Source: Candidatus Electrothrix rattekaaiensis (GTDB lineage: Bacteria > Desulfobacterota > Desulfobulbia > Desulfobulbales > Desulfobulbaceae). From it: a stretch of DNA of 64,000 bases. The position numbers and the translations under genes are program-made. The first letter of the stretch is position 1. Each line of letters starts with the position of its first letter. The notes under the pieces were generated by a model. It made no database searches and was not told the origin of the DNA. It was given only the letters and a program-made list of their open reading frames with translations. The stretch covers positions 620,001 to 684,000 of the forward strand of contig JAVQMD010000002.1 in assembly GCA_032595675.1 (NCBI GenBank), read 5' to 3'. This document shows positions 1 to 9,274 of the stretch, piece by piece.

Positions 1-1
1 G

Positions 2-838
2 AGCCAAGGAGCACCCAAGCTGGAACGCTATAATGCCTTTCCATCTATGAATATCCAGGGTCAGCCAGCACCCGGTCATAGCACGGGTGAGGCCATGACA
101 GCAATGGAAGAGCTGGTTGCTAAACTGCCCCAGGGGATCAGTTTTGACTGGAGCGGTCTGTCCTATCAGGAGCGGATGGCCACCAAGCAGGGGCCGTTGC
201 TGTACGCTTTTTCTATCTTTGTCATCTTTCTCTGTGTGGCAGCCCTGTATGAGAGCTGGACCATTCCTCTGGCTAATCTCCTCATGCTCCCCTTGGGTGT
301 ATTCGGGGCTATTGTTGCCTCCTCATGGCGCGAGATGCCCAATGATGTCTATTTTCAGATCGGTTTTCTGACTACTATGGGGCTATCCACCAAGAACGCT
401 ATCCTGATCATCCAATTTATCAAGGAGCGGATGGGGGCAGGGCAGGGCCTGATTGAGGCCACCCTGGATGCGGTCAAGACCCGGTTTCGTCCGGTCATGA
501 TGACTTCGCTGGCCTTTTTCTTTGGGGTGCTGCCGCTGGCCATTGCTGGCGGCGCAGGCGCAGGCGCGATGAATGCCCTGGGTACGGCGGTTTGTGGTGG
601 TATGCTTTCAGCCACCTTTATTGACCTGATTTTTATCCCGCTTTTCTTTGTCTTGGTCTCCCAGATTTTTGGGAAGAAAGAGGAGAAGCCGGGGGATAAG
701 CAGGGGCCAACATGCCCCGTGAACTCATCCGACACGTCGAATAAGCAGAATACTTCGGAGCAAAAAAAGACCTTACCGTCTTCTGGACAATCAAAGCAGC
801 TTGCTGCTTCTCGCCCCACGGAGGTGCAGTCATCATGA
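2..838 (+). CDS. RND efflux transporter, C-terminal part (AcrB/HAE1 type), cut by window edge
   Basis: The reading frame is open from the left edge, so this is the last ~278 residues of an inner-membrane proton-driven RND pump. The opening stretch ([12 protein letters not shown]) matches the AcrB porter-domain region, followed by the closing transmembrane helices: a helix after [14 protein letters not shown], then [19 protein letters not shown] and the final pairs. After the last helix comes a ~55-residue hydrophilic Ser/Gln/Lys-rich tail that is longer than in AcrB. Its stop codon overlaps the start of the outer-membrane factor gene by 4 bp (ATGA), so the two are translationally coupled. Known RND pumps work as tripartite complexes; the adaptor gene would lie upstream, outside the window. 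Substrate cannot be told. Confidence 0.93.
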   Translation, partial: SQGAPKLERYNAFPSMNIQGQPAPGHSTGEAMTAMEELVAKLPQGISFDWSGLSYQERMATKQGPLLYAFSIFVIFLCVAALYESWTIPLANLLMLPLGVFGAIVASSWREMPNDVYFQIGFLTTMGLSTKNAILIIQFIKERMGAGQGLIEATLDAVKTRFRPVMMTSLAFFFGVLPLAIAGGAGAGAMNALGTAVCGGMLSATFIDLIFIPLFFVLVSQIFGKKEEKPGDKQGPTCPVNSSDTSNKQNTSEQKKTLPSSGQSKQLAASRPTEVQSS

Positions 839-2292
839 AAAAGATCATCATAAGAAAAATACAGACCTTGTCTTTCGCTGCCTTACCTGCGCTGCTGTTA
901 TCCAGCGGATGCACCTTGGCCCCGGAGTATATTCGCCCAAAAGATCCTGTGCCAGCAGAGTGGCCGCAAGGGGATGCCTATAAAAAGCTGAAGGCTGATG
1001 CGATTGAAAAGGTCGCAGGGATTCCGTGGAAGGAGTTTTTCACGGATGCCAAGCTGCGCAAGGTTATTAAGAGTGCCTTGAAGAATAACCGCGATCTGCG
1101 GATAGCGGCCCTGAATGTGGAACGGGCCCAGGCCATGTACGGGATTCAGCGTTCAAGCCTGCTTCCCTCTGTCAATGGGACGGCAGGGATGGTACAGGAA
1201 CATCGCTCTGCTGATCTGATCAGTGCAGACAGTTCAAGGAGTATGGAACAGTACAGTCTTAACTTGGGAGTGACAGCCTGGGAATTGGACTTCTTCGGTC
1301 GTGTCCGCAGCTTGAGCGATCAGGCCCTGGAGGAATATCTGGCCACGGACGAGGCCCGGCGCAGCGCGGAACTGGCCCTGATCAGTCAGGTGGCCCGCGC
1401 CTACTTGACTCTGGCTGCGGATCAAGAAAATCTCAAACTAGCCAAAGCCACCCTGGAAAGCCAGCAGGATTCGTATGACCTGATCAACAAGAGCTTTGAA
1501 AACGGACTGGCTAACGAGCTTGATTTACGTCGGGCGCGAACCGAAGTGGAGGCCGCCGAGCGAGATATCCCCCGTTTTACCCGGATGGTGGCCCAGGACC
1601 GAAACGCTTTGAACCTGCTGGTTGGTAAGCCAGTGCCGAAAAAACTGCTGCCTGATGAACTGCATTCCGTGGCTGCGCTCAAGGATATCGATCCCGGCCT
1701 GCCTTCAGCTGTGCTGCTCAACCGGCCCGACATTATTGCGGCGGAGCATAAGCTCAAGGGGGCCTATGCCTTTATCGGCGCGGCCCGGGCCTCGGTTTTT
1801 CCCCGTATCTCTCTGACCGCCTCGGCAGGCACGGCCAGCGATGAACTGTCCGGGCTGTTCGGTTCCGGTACCGGTATCTGGAGCTTTGTGCCCCAGCTGC
1901 AAGTTCCGCTTTTTGACCCTCGCGTCTGGAAGGCCATCCAGGTGAGTAAGGTTGATCAGAAGCTTGTGCTGACCCAGTACGAAAAGACTGTGCAGACGGC
2001 CTTTAAAGAAGTGGCAGATGCCTTGGCTGTGCAAGGCACGATCAGCGAGCAGCTGGCTGCTCAGGAGGCCTTGGTGGCATCTGCCGAGGCAACTTATGAG
2101 CTTTCCGATAAGCGTTATGCTATGGGGCTGGATAGCTATCTCAGCGTGCTGGATGCCCATCGTTCGCTCTATGCCCAGCAGCAGGCTGTGATTTCCCTCC
2201 GGCTAGCCCGGCTTTCCAGTCAGGTTACCCTGTACACGGTACTAGGGGGTGGGCAGGAAGAACAGGGCAAACAGGGTGGAAAGAAACTGTAG
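835..2292 (+). CDS. Outer-membrane efflux lipoprotein, TolC/NodT (OprM-like) family
   Basis: 485 residues, the usual size for NodT-type outer-membrane factors. The N-terminus has a lipoprotein signal with lipobox LLSSGC at about residues 21-26, then TLAPEYIRP, a typical mature start for OprM/CusC relatives. Two OEP repeats follow, with the family stretch [12 protein letters not shown] in the first half and the LLNRPDI..AE motif near residue 300. It overlaps the RND pump gene by 4 bp, so pump and outer channel are made together; the protein should form the trimeric exit duct through the outer membrane. No periplasmic adaptor gene is seen downstream. Confidence 0.93.
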   Translation: MKKIIIRKIQTLSFAALPALLLSSGCTLAPEYIRPKDPVPAEWPQGDAYKKLKADAIEKVAGIPWKEFFTDAKLRKVIKSALKNNRDLRIAALNVERAQAMYGIQRSSLLPSVNGTAGMVQEHRSADLISADSSRSMEQYSLNLGVTAWELDFFGRVRSLSDQALEEYLATDEARRSAELALISQVARAYLTLAADQENLKLAKATLESQQDSYDLINKSFENGLANELDLRRARTEVEAAERDIPRFTRMVAQDRNALNLLVGKPVPKKLLPDELHSVAALKDIDPGLPSAVLLNRPDIIAAEHKLKGAYAFIGAARASVFPRISLTASAGTASDELSGLFGSGTGIWSFVPQLQVPLFDPRVWKAIQVSKVDQKLVLTQYEKTVQTAFKEVADALAVQGTISEQLAAQEALVASAEATYELSDKRYAMGLDSYLSVLDAHRSLYAQQQAVISLRLARLSSQVTLYTVLGGGQEEQGKQGGKKL

Positions 2293-2348
2293 GGGAAAAC
2301 CTGTGTGTTTGCCCGTAGATGTAGGGGTAATTCATGAATTACCCCTAC
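2290..2348 (+). repeat. Intergenic palindromic repeat of the GTAGGGG...CCCCTAC family
   Basis: 2321-2348 is a perfect 28-nt palindrome (arms GTAGGGGTAATTCA / TGAATTACCCCTAC). It is preceded at 2290-2316 by a degenerate related unit starting TAGGGGAAAACC. It lies just behind the efflux operon and ahead of the end of the opposing operon, so it may also act as a transcript-end hairpin. Similar palindromes recur at 8101, 22695, 46907 and 50847. Confidence 0.75.
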
Positions 2349-2385
2349 AGCAGCTGCAAAAACAAACAGTGCATCAGTTCTGCGG

Positions 2386-3324
2386 TTATTCGGCAGATCT
2401 GTCCACAGGAGCTTCCTGCGTCGGCATCGGCACCAGTTTTCCTGCGATTTGATACGGCTCCCAGTTTGTGGTTGAGGAGATAAAGGCATCAGAGATGACC
2501 TTTCTGATCACAGAAAGCAGACCCTGAGCCTTGGCGTAACTGGAGTTGCTTGCCAGCGCGATGAAATACATGCCGTTGTTCGCCACATAAACAACCGGCT
2601 TATCCAACTCCTGTCGCTTTTCTTGAGAGACCGTACTTCGAAGTTTTTCCAGCAAACGATGGGTGAGAGCATCAAGCTGTTCTTTCTTTCTTGTGCTGTG
2701 GATCACCACCGCAAAGATGCCGGGAAGATCAGGGCTCTGTTTTTCTTGAGTTTCGATCAGAGACTTTACCTTTTCGATATTTTCGACAGCCTTGCGGCTG
2801 CCCAGTGCCCGCGCCTTGGCAAATTCATCTAAGGATTCTTCATAACGGTCAGCAAGCATCAAGGCATACCCTGTGTTGTTATGAAGTTTCATCCTGGACG
2901 ATTCGCTCAGACGCTTGTATATTTCCGGGGCTGTTGCCATCTTGAAATATTCCAAGGCCTGATCAAAGTCGCCCTGCATAATATGAACAAAGCCGATGGT
3001 GTTGTACAGCGATGGATCAAGAAGCTGTCCACTGCTTGAACTGAGCTTCAGAGCCGCTCCCAGAATTTTTGCCGATTCCTGATATTCCTTCATCTGGGCC
3101 AGGAGGCGACCGTAGTCGTAACCAATGGAAAAGCTGTTCGGATATTTTTTCCGCAGCTCGGTATATTCCTGTCGGCTTTGCTCCAGGAGATCGTGGTTCT
3201 TATATGATTCTGCTAGGGCTTGCTGGGTCTTTGCTTCCGAAGGAACATCGTTTTGCACTGCATCTTGGGCCGCAGCTGTCTGGATCAGTAGAACAAGAGC
3301 GAAAACTTGTATAAGGAGTTTCAT
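2386..3324 (-). CDS. Exported tetratricopeptide-repeat protein
   Basis: 312 residues with a Sec signal peptide (MKLLIQVFALVLLIQTAAAQ, probable cut after AAA). Residues ~35-190 have TPR spacing (helix pairs such as QESAKILGAAL, LYNTIGFVHIMQGDFDQALEYF, NNTGYALMLADRYEESLDEF). The last ~100 residues form a compact alpha/beta segment (FAVVIHSTRKKEQLDALTHRL...) that resembles a SPOR-like fold in pattern, but I cannot assign it. It is the last gene of a likely three-gene operon, overlapping the preceding membrane-protein gene by 4 bp. Role: periplasmic scaffold or binding protein, unknown partner. Confidence 0.8.
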   Translation of the reverse strand: MKLLIQVFALVLLIQTAAAQDAVQNDVPSEAKTQQALAESYKNHDLLEQSRQEYTELRKKYPNSFSIGYDYGRLLAQMKEYQESAKILGAALKLSSSSGQLLDPSLYNTIGFVHIMQGDFDQALEYFKMATAPEIYKRLSESSRMKLHNNTGYALMLADRYEESLDEFAKARALGSRKAVENIEKVKSLIETQEKQSPDLPGIFAVVIHSTRKKEQLDALTHRLLEKLRSTVSQEKRQELDKPVVYVANNGMYFIALASNSSYAKAQGLLSVIRKVISDAFISSTTNWEPYQIAGKLVPMPTQEAPVDRSAE

Positions 3325-3794
3325 ATCCCTGCCTCCTCTGACTGAGGTGCATCATGGAGGAGTGTCTGTGCCTGCTGTATTTTCATAGCCTTCAGGTAGT
3401 TTTGAGTTCCTGCTGCATCAGTCTCCAAACGAAATATTTTCCTATCCAGTTCCGTCAGATCTATAGATACTTCATTTCTATTTTGCATCTGTACATCTTC
3501 TCCGTTGATATTCACTGGAGTGGCACTCACTCTTATCTCCATTTCTTTGGTGATCCCTTTCGGAGAAACATCAAACTTGACGTTGACCTTTGGGTCCAAC
3601 AGATCCCAGGTCATGCCGACAAGAATAACGCCAAAGGACATGAGCATGAAAAGTCTGATCTCGCGGCATCGGATCAGCAGATTATCTCCTTCAAAATCTT
3701 TTGATGTCATTATCTTCTGGAGCAGAAGATAGGAAAGAACCAGGATCGCGGTTGCGAACCCGAGAAACCCCAGTTTGACAAGCTCTACAATCAT
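3321..3794 (-). CDS. Small bitopic/two-helix membrane protein of unknown function
   Basis: 157 residues. A first hydrophobic helix spans about residues 5-25 (VKLGFLGFATAILVLSYLLL) and a second about residues 48-66 (LFMLMSFGVILVGMTWDLL); the rest is soluble and probably periplasmic, ending in a Gln/Ala-rich helix. Start ATG at 3794 is preceded by GGAG and overlaps the stop of the upstream repeat ORF as TGATG; its own stop overlaps the TPR gene start. No family recognised. The tight coupling with an exported TPR protein suggests an envelope complex. Confidence 0.7.
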   Translation of the reverse strand: MIVELVKLGFLGFATAILVLSYLLLQKIMTSKDFEGDNLLIRCREIRLFMLMSFGVILVGMTWDLLDPKVNVKFDVSPKGITKEMEIRVSATPVNINGEDVQMQNRNEVSIDLTELDRKIFRLETDAAGTQNYLKAMKIQQAQTLLHDAPQSEEAGI

Positions 3795-4219
3795 CAGTAT
3801 TCTCCTCTGTTATAGAAGTCCATGCCCTTGTGCTGTCCAAGGCGGCCGGCACTGTCTGCTTTCAGCAGTTTTGTATTGTAAACGCTCTGTGCGGATACCG
3901 CACGCAGCGTGTTGTGAAGAGCAAACAACCTTCTCTTGATAGCCAGTAACCTTTTGTCAGGAGCAAACAACCTTCTCTTGATAGCCAATAACCTTTTGTC
4001 AGGAGCAAACAACCTTCTCTTGATAGCCAATAACCTTTTGTCAGGAGCAAACAACCTTCTCTTGATAGCCAATAACCTTTTGTCAGGAGCAAACAACCTT
4101 CTCTTGATAGCCAGTAACCTTCTGTCAGGAGCAAACAACTTTCTCTTGATAGCCAATAACCTTTTGTCAGGAGTAAACAAATCTTTGTTGGTTATCAGGA
4201 ACCTTTTGCTGGTGAACAA
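3794..4219 (-). CDS. Possible heptad-repeat protein encoded by 21-bp repeat array (uncertain gene)
   Basis: 141 residues from a TTG start; the core alternates the heptads LLAIKRR and LFAPDKR about six times, then a unique C-terminus (LLKADSAGRLGQHKGMDFYNRGEY). The case for coding is the stop codon, which overlaps the next gene's start as TGATG, and the unique C-terminus carrying that gene's ribosome binding site. The case against is that the plus strand is also open through the array (3936-4466) and no convincing Shine-Dalgarno or ATG start exists. It may be a real lysine/arginine-rich helical protein or just the array read by chance. Confidence 0.35.
   Translation of the reverse strand: MFTSKRFLITNKDLFTPDKRLLAIKRKLFAPDRRLLAIKRRLFAPDKRLLAIKRRLFAPDKRLLAIKRRLFAPDKRLLAIKRRLFAPDKRLLAIKRRLFALHNTLRAVSAQSVYNTKLLKADSAGRLGQHKGMDFYNRGEY
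3921..4215. repeat. Tandem repeat array 1: 21-bp period, 42-bp higher-order unit
   Basis: Six nearly identical 42-bp units (GAGCAAACAACCTTCTCTTG + ATAGCCAGTAACCTTTTGTCAG), each made of two diverged 21-bp halves. The outermost copies decay on both sides. Both strands are open: plus strand NNLLSGA/NNLLLIA, minus strand LLAIKRR/LFAPDKR. Array 2 at 59147-59545 has the same period and shares the core TGGCTATCAAG in the opposite orientation. Confidence 0.9.
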
Positions 4220-4707
4220 AAAGTCTCATTTTCTTCAGAAGTTGCAAGCAAAACTTTTCAATCATGTTCGGAACAATGCTCCGAGTGACGTTCAGAACCG
4301 GTCGGAAAGTAAGATAAAATTCTTTATCTATCGCATGTTCTCGGAAAATTCAAGGAATGAATGGCTGAGATCTGAGTTGTCCCGCATTGAAAATCATCCC
4401 CCTGATCCGCGAAGAATTCCTTCGCAAAAAAAGAAGATACGGTTTATTAACAGACTACTGGGATAGATAGTCCTGCATTGTAATGATAAATATGAGCATA
4501 TCCCTAAAAAGTTGACCGTGCTTCCGAAAGAAAAAGGCCGTTTTACCGTGGAGTGTGAGGAGATGCGGTCTTTTGTCGGAAACAAAGATAAATAAGCAGT
4601 TGATCCGGTTAAGCAGCATATTTTTTTTGCCCCAATGGGGTTGTATTCACCAGCTCAGGGTAACATCCTGAGAACACATTTCAATCTCAACACAACAAAC
4701 AATCATC
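4220..4707. other. Intergenic region, no credible gene
   Basis: 488 bp between the repeat array and the next gene. A plus-strand frame runs on from the array to 4466 (ending FINRLLG) but has no start signal and no recognisable fold. The rest is AT-rich. I see no RNA gene or clear promoter. Confidence 0.5.
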
Positions 4708-5364
4708 ATGGCATTAGATCCAAAAAAACTCCAAAAGAAAAAGGCCAAACAGGCCGCAAAAAGCAAGGCCCGGAAAGCAGCGCAAAAACAAAAGGGTTTT
4801 ATGGCTAGGGTCAACCAGAGCTTGGTAATACAGAAGGCATTCAACGCCCCGGTGTATGAATGCTGGGAGGCGGAACCGCTCTTTGATCAGAGCAGCGACG
4901 TGGGTATCGGTTCCGTCATCATCACCAGAAAAACAAGCAATGGCGACATCCTTGCGAGTGTTTTTCTCATTGATGTCTATTGCCTTGGCGTTAAAGACTG
5001 TTTTGTCAGAATGTTTAACAAAGAGACCTATCCTTCTTTTCTGAAACAGGTCAACGAACAGGGGAAGCTCAAGAAAATCCATCCCACCTGCGCCAGAAAA
5101 CTTATTGAGGAAGCAGGGAAATATGCCGCAAATCTGGGTTTTTCACCGCATACAGACTACCGGGAAGCCAAAAAGATCTTTGGCGATATCGATAGCACTG
5201 CCTGCCCCCGTTCCTTTGAATTCGGCAAAGACGGCAAGCCCTTGTATATTGCTGGTCCCTATGATAAACCAAAATTTGTAAAGAACGTGCTGGCTAAACT
5301 GGCAAAGAAATGTGGGCCAGACGGATATAATTACGTCGCTTACTTAGGCGAAGATTTTTTATAA
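4708..5364 (+). CDS. Conserved hypothetical protein with Lys/Ala-rich N-terminus
   Basis: 218 residues. The first ~35 residues are a basic Lys/Ala helix (MALDPKKLQKKKAKQAAK...), often a nucleic-acid or ribosome-contacting extension. The body contains GIGSVIITRKTSNGDILASVFLIDVYCLGVKDCF, which has the look of a compact alpha/beta domain with paired conserved Cys; no catalytic motif is recognisable. Monocistronic: it ends at a strong bidirectional terminator shared with secDF. Function unknown. Confidence 0.8.
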   Translation: MALDPKKLQKKKAKQAAKSKARKAAQKQKGFMARVNQSLVIQKAFNAPVYECWEAEPLFDQSSDVGIGSVIITRKTSNGDILASVFLIDVYCLGVKDCFVRMFNKETYPSFLKQVNEQGKLKKIHPTCARKLIEEAGKYAANLGFSPHTDYREAKKIFGDIDSTACPRSFEFGKDGKPLYIAGPYDKPKFVKNVLAKLAKKCGPDGYNYVAYLGEDFL

Positions 5365-5418
5365 CCGGGGAAGCAGAGCTTCAAGGTAATGTTCCCAAGC
5401 TGGAGTTTGGGAACCAGG

Positions 5419-5462
5419 AAAAAAAAACGGGATGCGCCCTGCGGCACATCCCGTTTTTTTTG
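5419..5462. terminator. Bidirectional intrinsic terminator
   Basis: A-tract, then a GC-rich stem ACGGGATG.GCC / GGC.CATCCCGT around loop CTGC at ~5427-5453, then a long T-tract. It can end transcription of the hypothetical gene on the plus strand and of secDF on the minus strand. A second smaller stem (TTCCCAAGC/GTTTGGGAA) sits just before it. Confidence 0.9.
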
Positions 5463-5474
5463 CTTTTTCTGCGC

Positions 5475-8039
5475 TTACCGCTTCTTTAAAGAAAGCAGCG
5501 GGCTGGCAATAAATATTGAAGAATAGGTACCCACAAGCACACCGGCCAGCAAGGCAAACGAGAAATCATGGATTGCTGAACCGCCGAAGAAGAACAGGGC
5601 AAACAGAACCAGAGAGGTGGTCAGCGAGGTCACCATAGACCGGCCCAGTGTATCGTTGATACTGATGTTGATGATCTCGTTAAAGTCTTTCTCATGGAAA
5701 CGCCCCATGTTTTCTCGGATGCGGTCAAAGACAACCACCGAGTCGTTCAGAGAATAGCCTGCTAGGGTGAGCAGGGCCGTAACCAGGAGCAGGTTCACCT
5801 CTACATCGAGTATCCAACAGATGCCCAGTACCACCAGCACATCGTGGAAGGTGGCTGCCGCAGCTGCTAAGCCGAAGCTAAAGTCAAAGCGGATAGCGAG
5901 GTAGAGCAATACGCCGATCAGAGAAATAACAATGGCCTCAATGGCCTTATTCCGCAGAACATTGGATACCGAGGAGCCGATCTCGGACTGGCTCTCCAGC
6001 ACAAAGGTCTTGCCTTGTTGCTTGGCCAGCACCGCCGTAATCTCATCACCCAAGTGACCCACTGTTTCTTCTGTCTTTTTCACCTTCACGATCAGACGAT
6101 TTTCTCCGGTCACCTGTTGGAGATCCACGGAACCGAAATTTCCGTTTTTCAGGGCATCCCGAATAGGTTTCAGCTGAAACGGTTGGTCCGCCTTGTACTG
6201 CAACAGCGAACCGCCAGAGAAGTCAACCCCGAGATTGGCCTGACCGAGCAGGATCTCGACAAAGGACACGGTACCGAAAATAACAAGCAGTGCTGAGGCG
6301 GTAAAGGCAATCTTTTTTACCCCCATGAAATCAAAATTGGGTTTTCGGACAAATTGCATAAATTTCAACTCATGCAATTTTCGACTGCTGAACAGCCAGT
6401 CGTAAGCCAACCGGGTGCAGAACAGGACCGCAAAGAGGTTGAAGATAATACCTAGGGACAGGGTAACGGCAAAGCCTTTGATCGGGCCAGTACCGAAAAG
6501 AAACAGAGCCAAAGCCGTAATCAGCGTGGTGACCTGGGAATCGACAATAGACGAGAAGGCCTTGCCGAAACCGGTGTCCACCCCGGACCGGGCTGATTTG
6601 CCCAGGGCGAACTCTTCCCGCATACGCTCAAAGATCAGTACATTGGCATCCACCGCCATGCCGACAGAGAGGATGATACCGGCAATGCCGGGCAGGGTCA
6701 GGGTGGCCCCGAGCATGGCCAGCCCGGCAAAGACAAAGAGGATATTCAGGGCCAGGGCCATATCGGCAATCACCCCGGAGAGTCGATAGTAGATGACCAT
6801 GAAGATCAGAACTGACAGGGCTCCGAACAGACCGGACATCAGCCCTTTGTTGATGGAGTCCTGTCCTAAGCTGGCACCGACCGTCATGTTCTGGATGATC
6901 TCAACCGGGGCAGGCAAGGCACCAACCCGGAGGACAATGGCCAGATCACTGGCCTCTGTATGGGTGAAGCTTCCAGAGATCTGGGCTGAACCGCCGAGAA
7001 TACGTTCGTTAATGTTCGGGGCGGAGCGTACCACGCCGTCCAGGACAATGGCCAGCTGCCTGTTGACGTTGGCCTCAGTAATATCAGCAAATATATCACC
7101 GCCGTCACTGGTGAGGCTCAGGCTGACCAAGGGTTCGTTAAAGGTACCGCCGTAGCCGACCCGAGCATCCTTGACCATGTCACCGGTCATGAGTACCGGG
7201 CTTTCCAGCAGGACAGGCTTCTTGTTTTCCTTTTTCGGGTTTTGCTCATCCACAATAAGCTGGAAGGCAATTTCTGTTCCCTTGGGCAGGCTAGCCTGGA
7301 GGGCGAGGTTAAGCTGTTTGAGCTGTTCAGCATCACCGCCTTCCTGCCATTGACCAGCGACTTTTGCCTGATCAACCAGTTCTTGCAAATTTACACTGTG
7401 CCGGGCAACCAGTTTAAACTCCAGCTGGGCTGTGCTCTTGATCAGGTCTTTTGCCCGTTCATGGTCTTTAATGCCGGGCAGCTGGACCACAATCTCATCT
7501 TCGCCCTGACGGACAATGACCGGATCGCCCACGCCGAATTGATCGACACGGTTTCTGATAATCTCCAGGGATTGGTCAACAGCGTTCTGACGAACAAAAT
7601 CGATCTTATCTTGGGTTAATTTTAGGGTGATGCGGGGAAAGGTGCCCGCTTCTGACTGTACATCAATGTCCAGGTCGGGAAAATCGTCTTTAATAATTTC
7701 ATTGATCTCCCCCAGAACGCCAGTATTGGGCAAGGTGAAAATAACCTGGGCAGGATCGGGAGAGTCCAACTGCACTACGGAGATGTTTTTCTTTGCCAGG
7801 CCCTTTTTCAGGTCCTGAGCAGAAAGACCAAGGGAGTTGGAAACCGCCTTGTCCAGATCGACCCGCAGAACCATATGGACACCGCCCTGAAGGTCGAGAC
7901 CGAGTTTCAGCCCTTGCGGTGCCAGATATTTCCTCCACCAATCCGGCGAATCCTCATAAAAAGAGGGCACAATGGTCATGGCGGAAAAGAGGATGAGGGT
8001 AAAAAGTAGCCCGATCTTGATTTTCAGGTTGGTATTCAT
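5475..8039 (-). CDS. secDF: Fused protein-export membrane protein SecDF
   Basis: 854 residues joining SecD and SecF in one chain. SecD part (~1-525): first helix, LKLGLDLQGGVHMVLRVD motif, large periplasmic P1 domain, then the membrane block with AGIAGIILSVGMAVDANVLIFERMREE. SecF part (~550-854): helix after VKKIAFTASALLV, LGVDFSGGSLLQY, and membrane motif LTLAGYSLNDSVVVFDRIREN. Twelve helices in total are expected. The complex uses the proton gradient to pull secreted proteins from the SecYEG channel on the periplasmic side. No yajC gene is next to it, unlike in many genomes. It ends at the shared terminator at 5419-5462. Confidence 0.97.
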   Translation of the reverse strand: MNTNLKIKIGLLFTLILFSAMTIVPSFYEDSPDWWRKYLAPQGLKLGLDLQGGVHMVLRVDLDKAVSNSLGLSAQDLKKGLAKKNISVVQLDSPDPAQVIFTLPNTGVLGEINEIIKDDFPDLDIDVQSEAGTFPRITLKLTQDKIDFVRQNAVDQSLEIIRNRVDQFGVGDPVIVRQGEDEIVVQLPGIKDHERAKDLIKSTAQLEFKLVARHSVNLQELVDQAKVAGQWQEGGDAEQLKQLNLALQASLPKGTEIAFQLIVDEQNPKKENKKPVLLESPVLMTGDMVKDARVGYGGTFNEPLVSLSLTSDGGDIFADITEANVNRQLAIVLDGVVRSAPNINERILGGSAQISGSFTHTEASDLAIVLRVGALPAPVEIIQNMTVGASLGQDSINKGLMSGLFGALSVLIFMVIYYRLSGVIADMALALNILFVFAGLAMLGATLTLPGIAGIILSVGMAVDANVLIFERMREEFALGKSARSGVDTGFGKAFSSIVDSQVTTLITALALFLFGTGPIKGFAVTLSLGIIFNLFAVLFCTRLAYDWLFSSRKLHELKFMQFVRKPNFDFMGVKKIAFTASALLVIFGTVSFVEILLGQANLGVDFSGGSLLQYKADQPFQLKPIRDALKNGNFGSVDLQQVTGENRLIVKVKKTEETVGHLGDEITAVLAKQQGKTFVLESQSEIGSSVSNVLRNKAIEAIVISLIGVLLYLAIRFDFSFGLAAAAATFHDVLVVLGICWILDVEVNLLLVTALLTLAGYSLNDSVVVFDRIRENMGRFHEKDFNEIINISINDTLGRSMVTSLTTSLVLFALFFFGGSAIHDFSFALLAGVLVGTYSSIFIASPLLSLKKR

Positions 8040-8100
8040 GGATGTCTTCCCAGGTAAACGAATAATATTTAACGTGGATGAACGAATCGATTCAATCTGC

Positions 8101-8121
8101 TGTAGGGGGCCTGCCCCTACA
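8101..8121. repeat. Short intergenic palindrome of the TGTAGGGG family
   Basis: TGTAGGGGGCCTGCCCCTACA: near-perfect inverted repeat between secDF and larB; same outer arms as the elements at 2321, 46907 and 50847. Confidence 0.65.
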
Positions 8122-8237
8122 TTGCGTCGCCGATGCGAGAGGTGACAAGAAAATATTCAGGAATATACGTCAGAGAGGGATATCTTGCAACGTCGGGAAT
8201 ACATTTTTTCTTTGTTTCTCCGTATTCGGCGCAAAAA

Positions 8238-9035
8238 TTACTCTGTAGGAGGCGAAAAATGCTCTGCCGACTCGGGCTGAAATCGTTTCCTGTTGATCGC
8301 GGCAGCCATACAGGCAGCTCCGAATCCGTTGTCGATATTGACCACAGCCATCCCAGAAGCGCAGCTGTTGAGCATGCCGAGTAGTGCCGAAAATCCCCCT
8401 GCTCCAGTCCCGTAGCCGATGGAGCTGGGCACGGCGATCACCGGTGCTGGGGTCATGCCGGCCACCACTGAGGGCAATGCCCCTTCCATACCAGCCACCA
8501 CGATGAGAACATTAGCCTGTTGAAGCCGTTCTCCGTGGGCGAGAATGCGATGGATGCCAGCGACTCCGGCATCATACAGCGTGTCGACCTTATGGCCGAA
8601 ATATTTGAGGCAGAGTCGTGCTTCCTCGGCAACCGGCATGTCGGACGTCCCTGCTGTCACCACCTCCACGGTTCCTCTGCTGATATTTTCGGGGATATAC
8701 TCTTCGTTGCCGGTCAGTAAGCAGGAGGTCTCGTGGTACCTCAGTCCCTTAATTCGGGCGCAGATTTGTTCTGCCTTGCTTGGATCAATGCGGGTGGCCA
8801 GCACCACGGTTGGACGTTTAAGCATGGCCCGGAGAATGTCTACCAGCTGATCCACGGTTTTGCTTTCACCGAAAACAGCCTCAGGAAGTCCGGTGCGGAG
8901 AATGCGGTGATGATCCAGTCGAGCTGCGTCTAATACTTCAACTGGCGGTAGGCGTATTTTTTTTAGGGCCTGTTCAGGGTTTATCCTTCCGTTTTTAACC
9001 TGTTGCAGTAAAAAAAAAAGTTTGTGTTCATTCAT
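8238..9035 (-). CDS. larB: Nickel-pincer cofactor biosynthesis protein LarB
   Basis: 265 residues from the ATG at 9035; the frame stays open 22 codons further but those residues (MSLSYLPQLSCRLYH...) do not fit the family. The C-terminal half is a PurE-like domain with VTAGTSDMPVAEEA, GVAGIHRIL, VVAGMEGALPSVVAGM and VPSSIGYGTGAGGF, all typical of LarB. LarB carboxylates the nicotinate ring of nicotinic acid adenine dinucleotide and cleaves off AMP, the first step toward the nickel-pincer cofactor of lactate racemase and relatives. larC and larE are not in the window. Confidence 0.93.
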   Translation of the reverse strand: MNEHKLFFLLQQVKNGRINPEQALKKIRLPPVEVLDAARLDHHRILRTGLPEAVFGESKTVDQLVDILRAMLKRPTVVLATRIDPSKAEQICARIKGLRYHETSCLLTGNEEYIPENISRGTVEVVTAGTSDMPVAEEARLCLKYFGHKVDTLYDAGVAGIHRILAHGERLQQANVLIVVAGMEGALPSVVAGMTPAPVIAVPSSIGYGTGAGGFSALLGMLNSCASGMAVVNIDNGFGAACMAAAINRKRFQPESAEHFSPPTE

Positions 9036-9274
9036 AGAGTCATGTTCTGTGGTAAGATGGTATAATCGGCAAGACAGCTGCGGGAGATAACTGAGAGACA
9101 AACGTGTCGCAGTTCCTCTGGTCGCTTATCAACAAAAATATGTTGCCTCTTCAGTCCTTCCTGCAAAAAAGAAGGCGGATTCCAGTAGCCATGTAGCGAT
9201 TATCCTTGTATCCTTTATACATATGCGTGTAAATATATAGGTATAATCAATAATCATTCTTTGACCGCTTTACC

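Noticed and set aside
3921-4215. CRISPR-like array
   Set aside because: Units are contiguous with a 21-bp period, without unique spacers; no cas genes nearby.
3936-4466. Plus-strand ORF of 176 residues through array 1
   Set aside because: TTG start inside the repeat, no ribosome binding site, and the unique C-terminal part lacks protein character; kept only as part of the repeat description.
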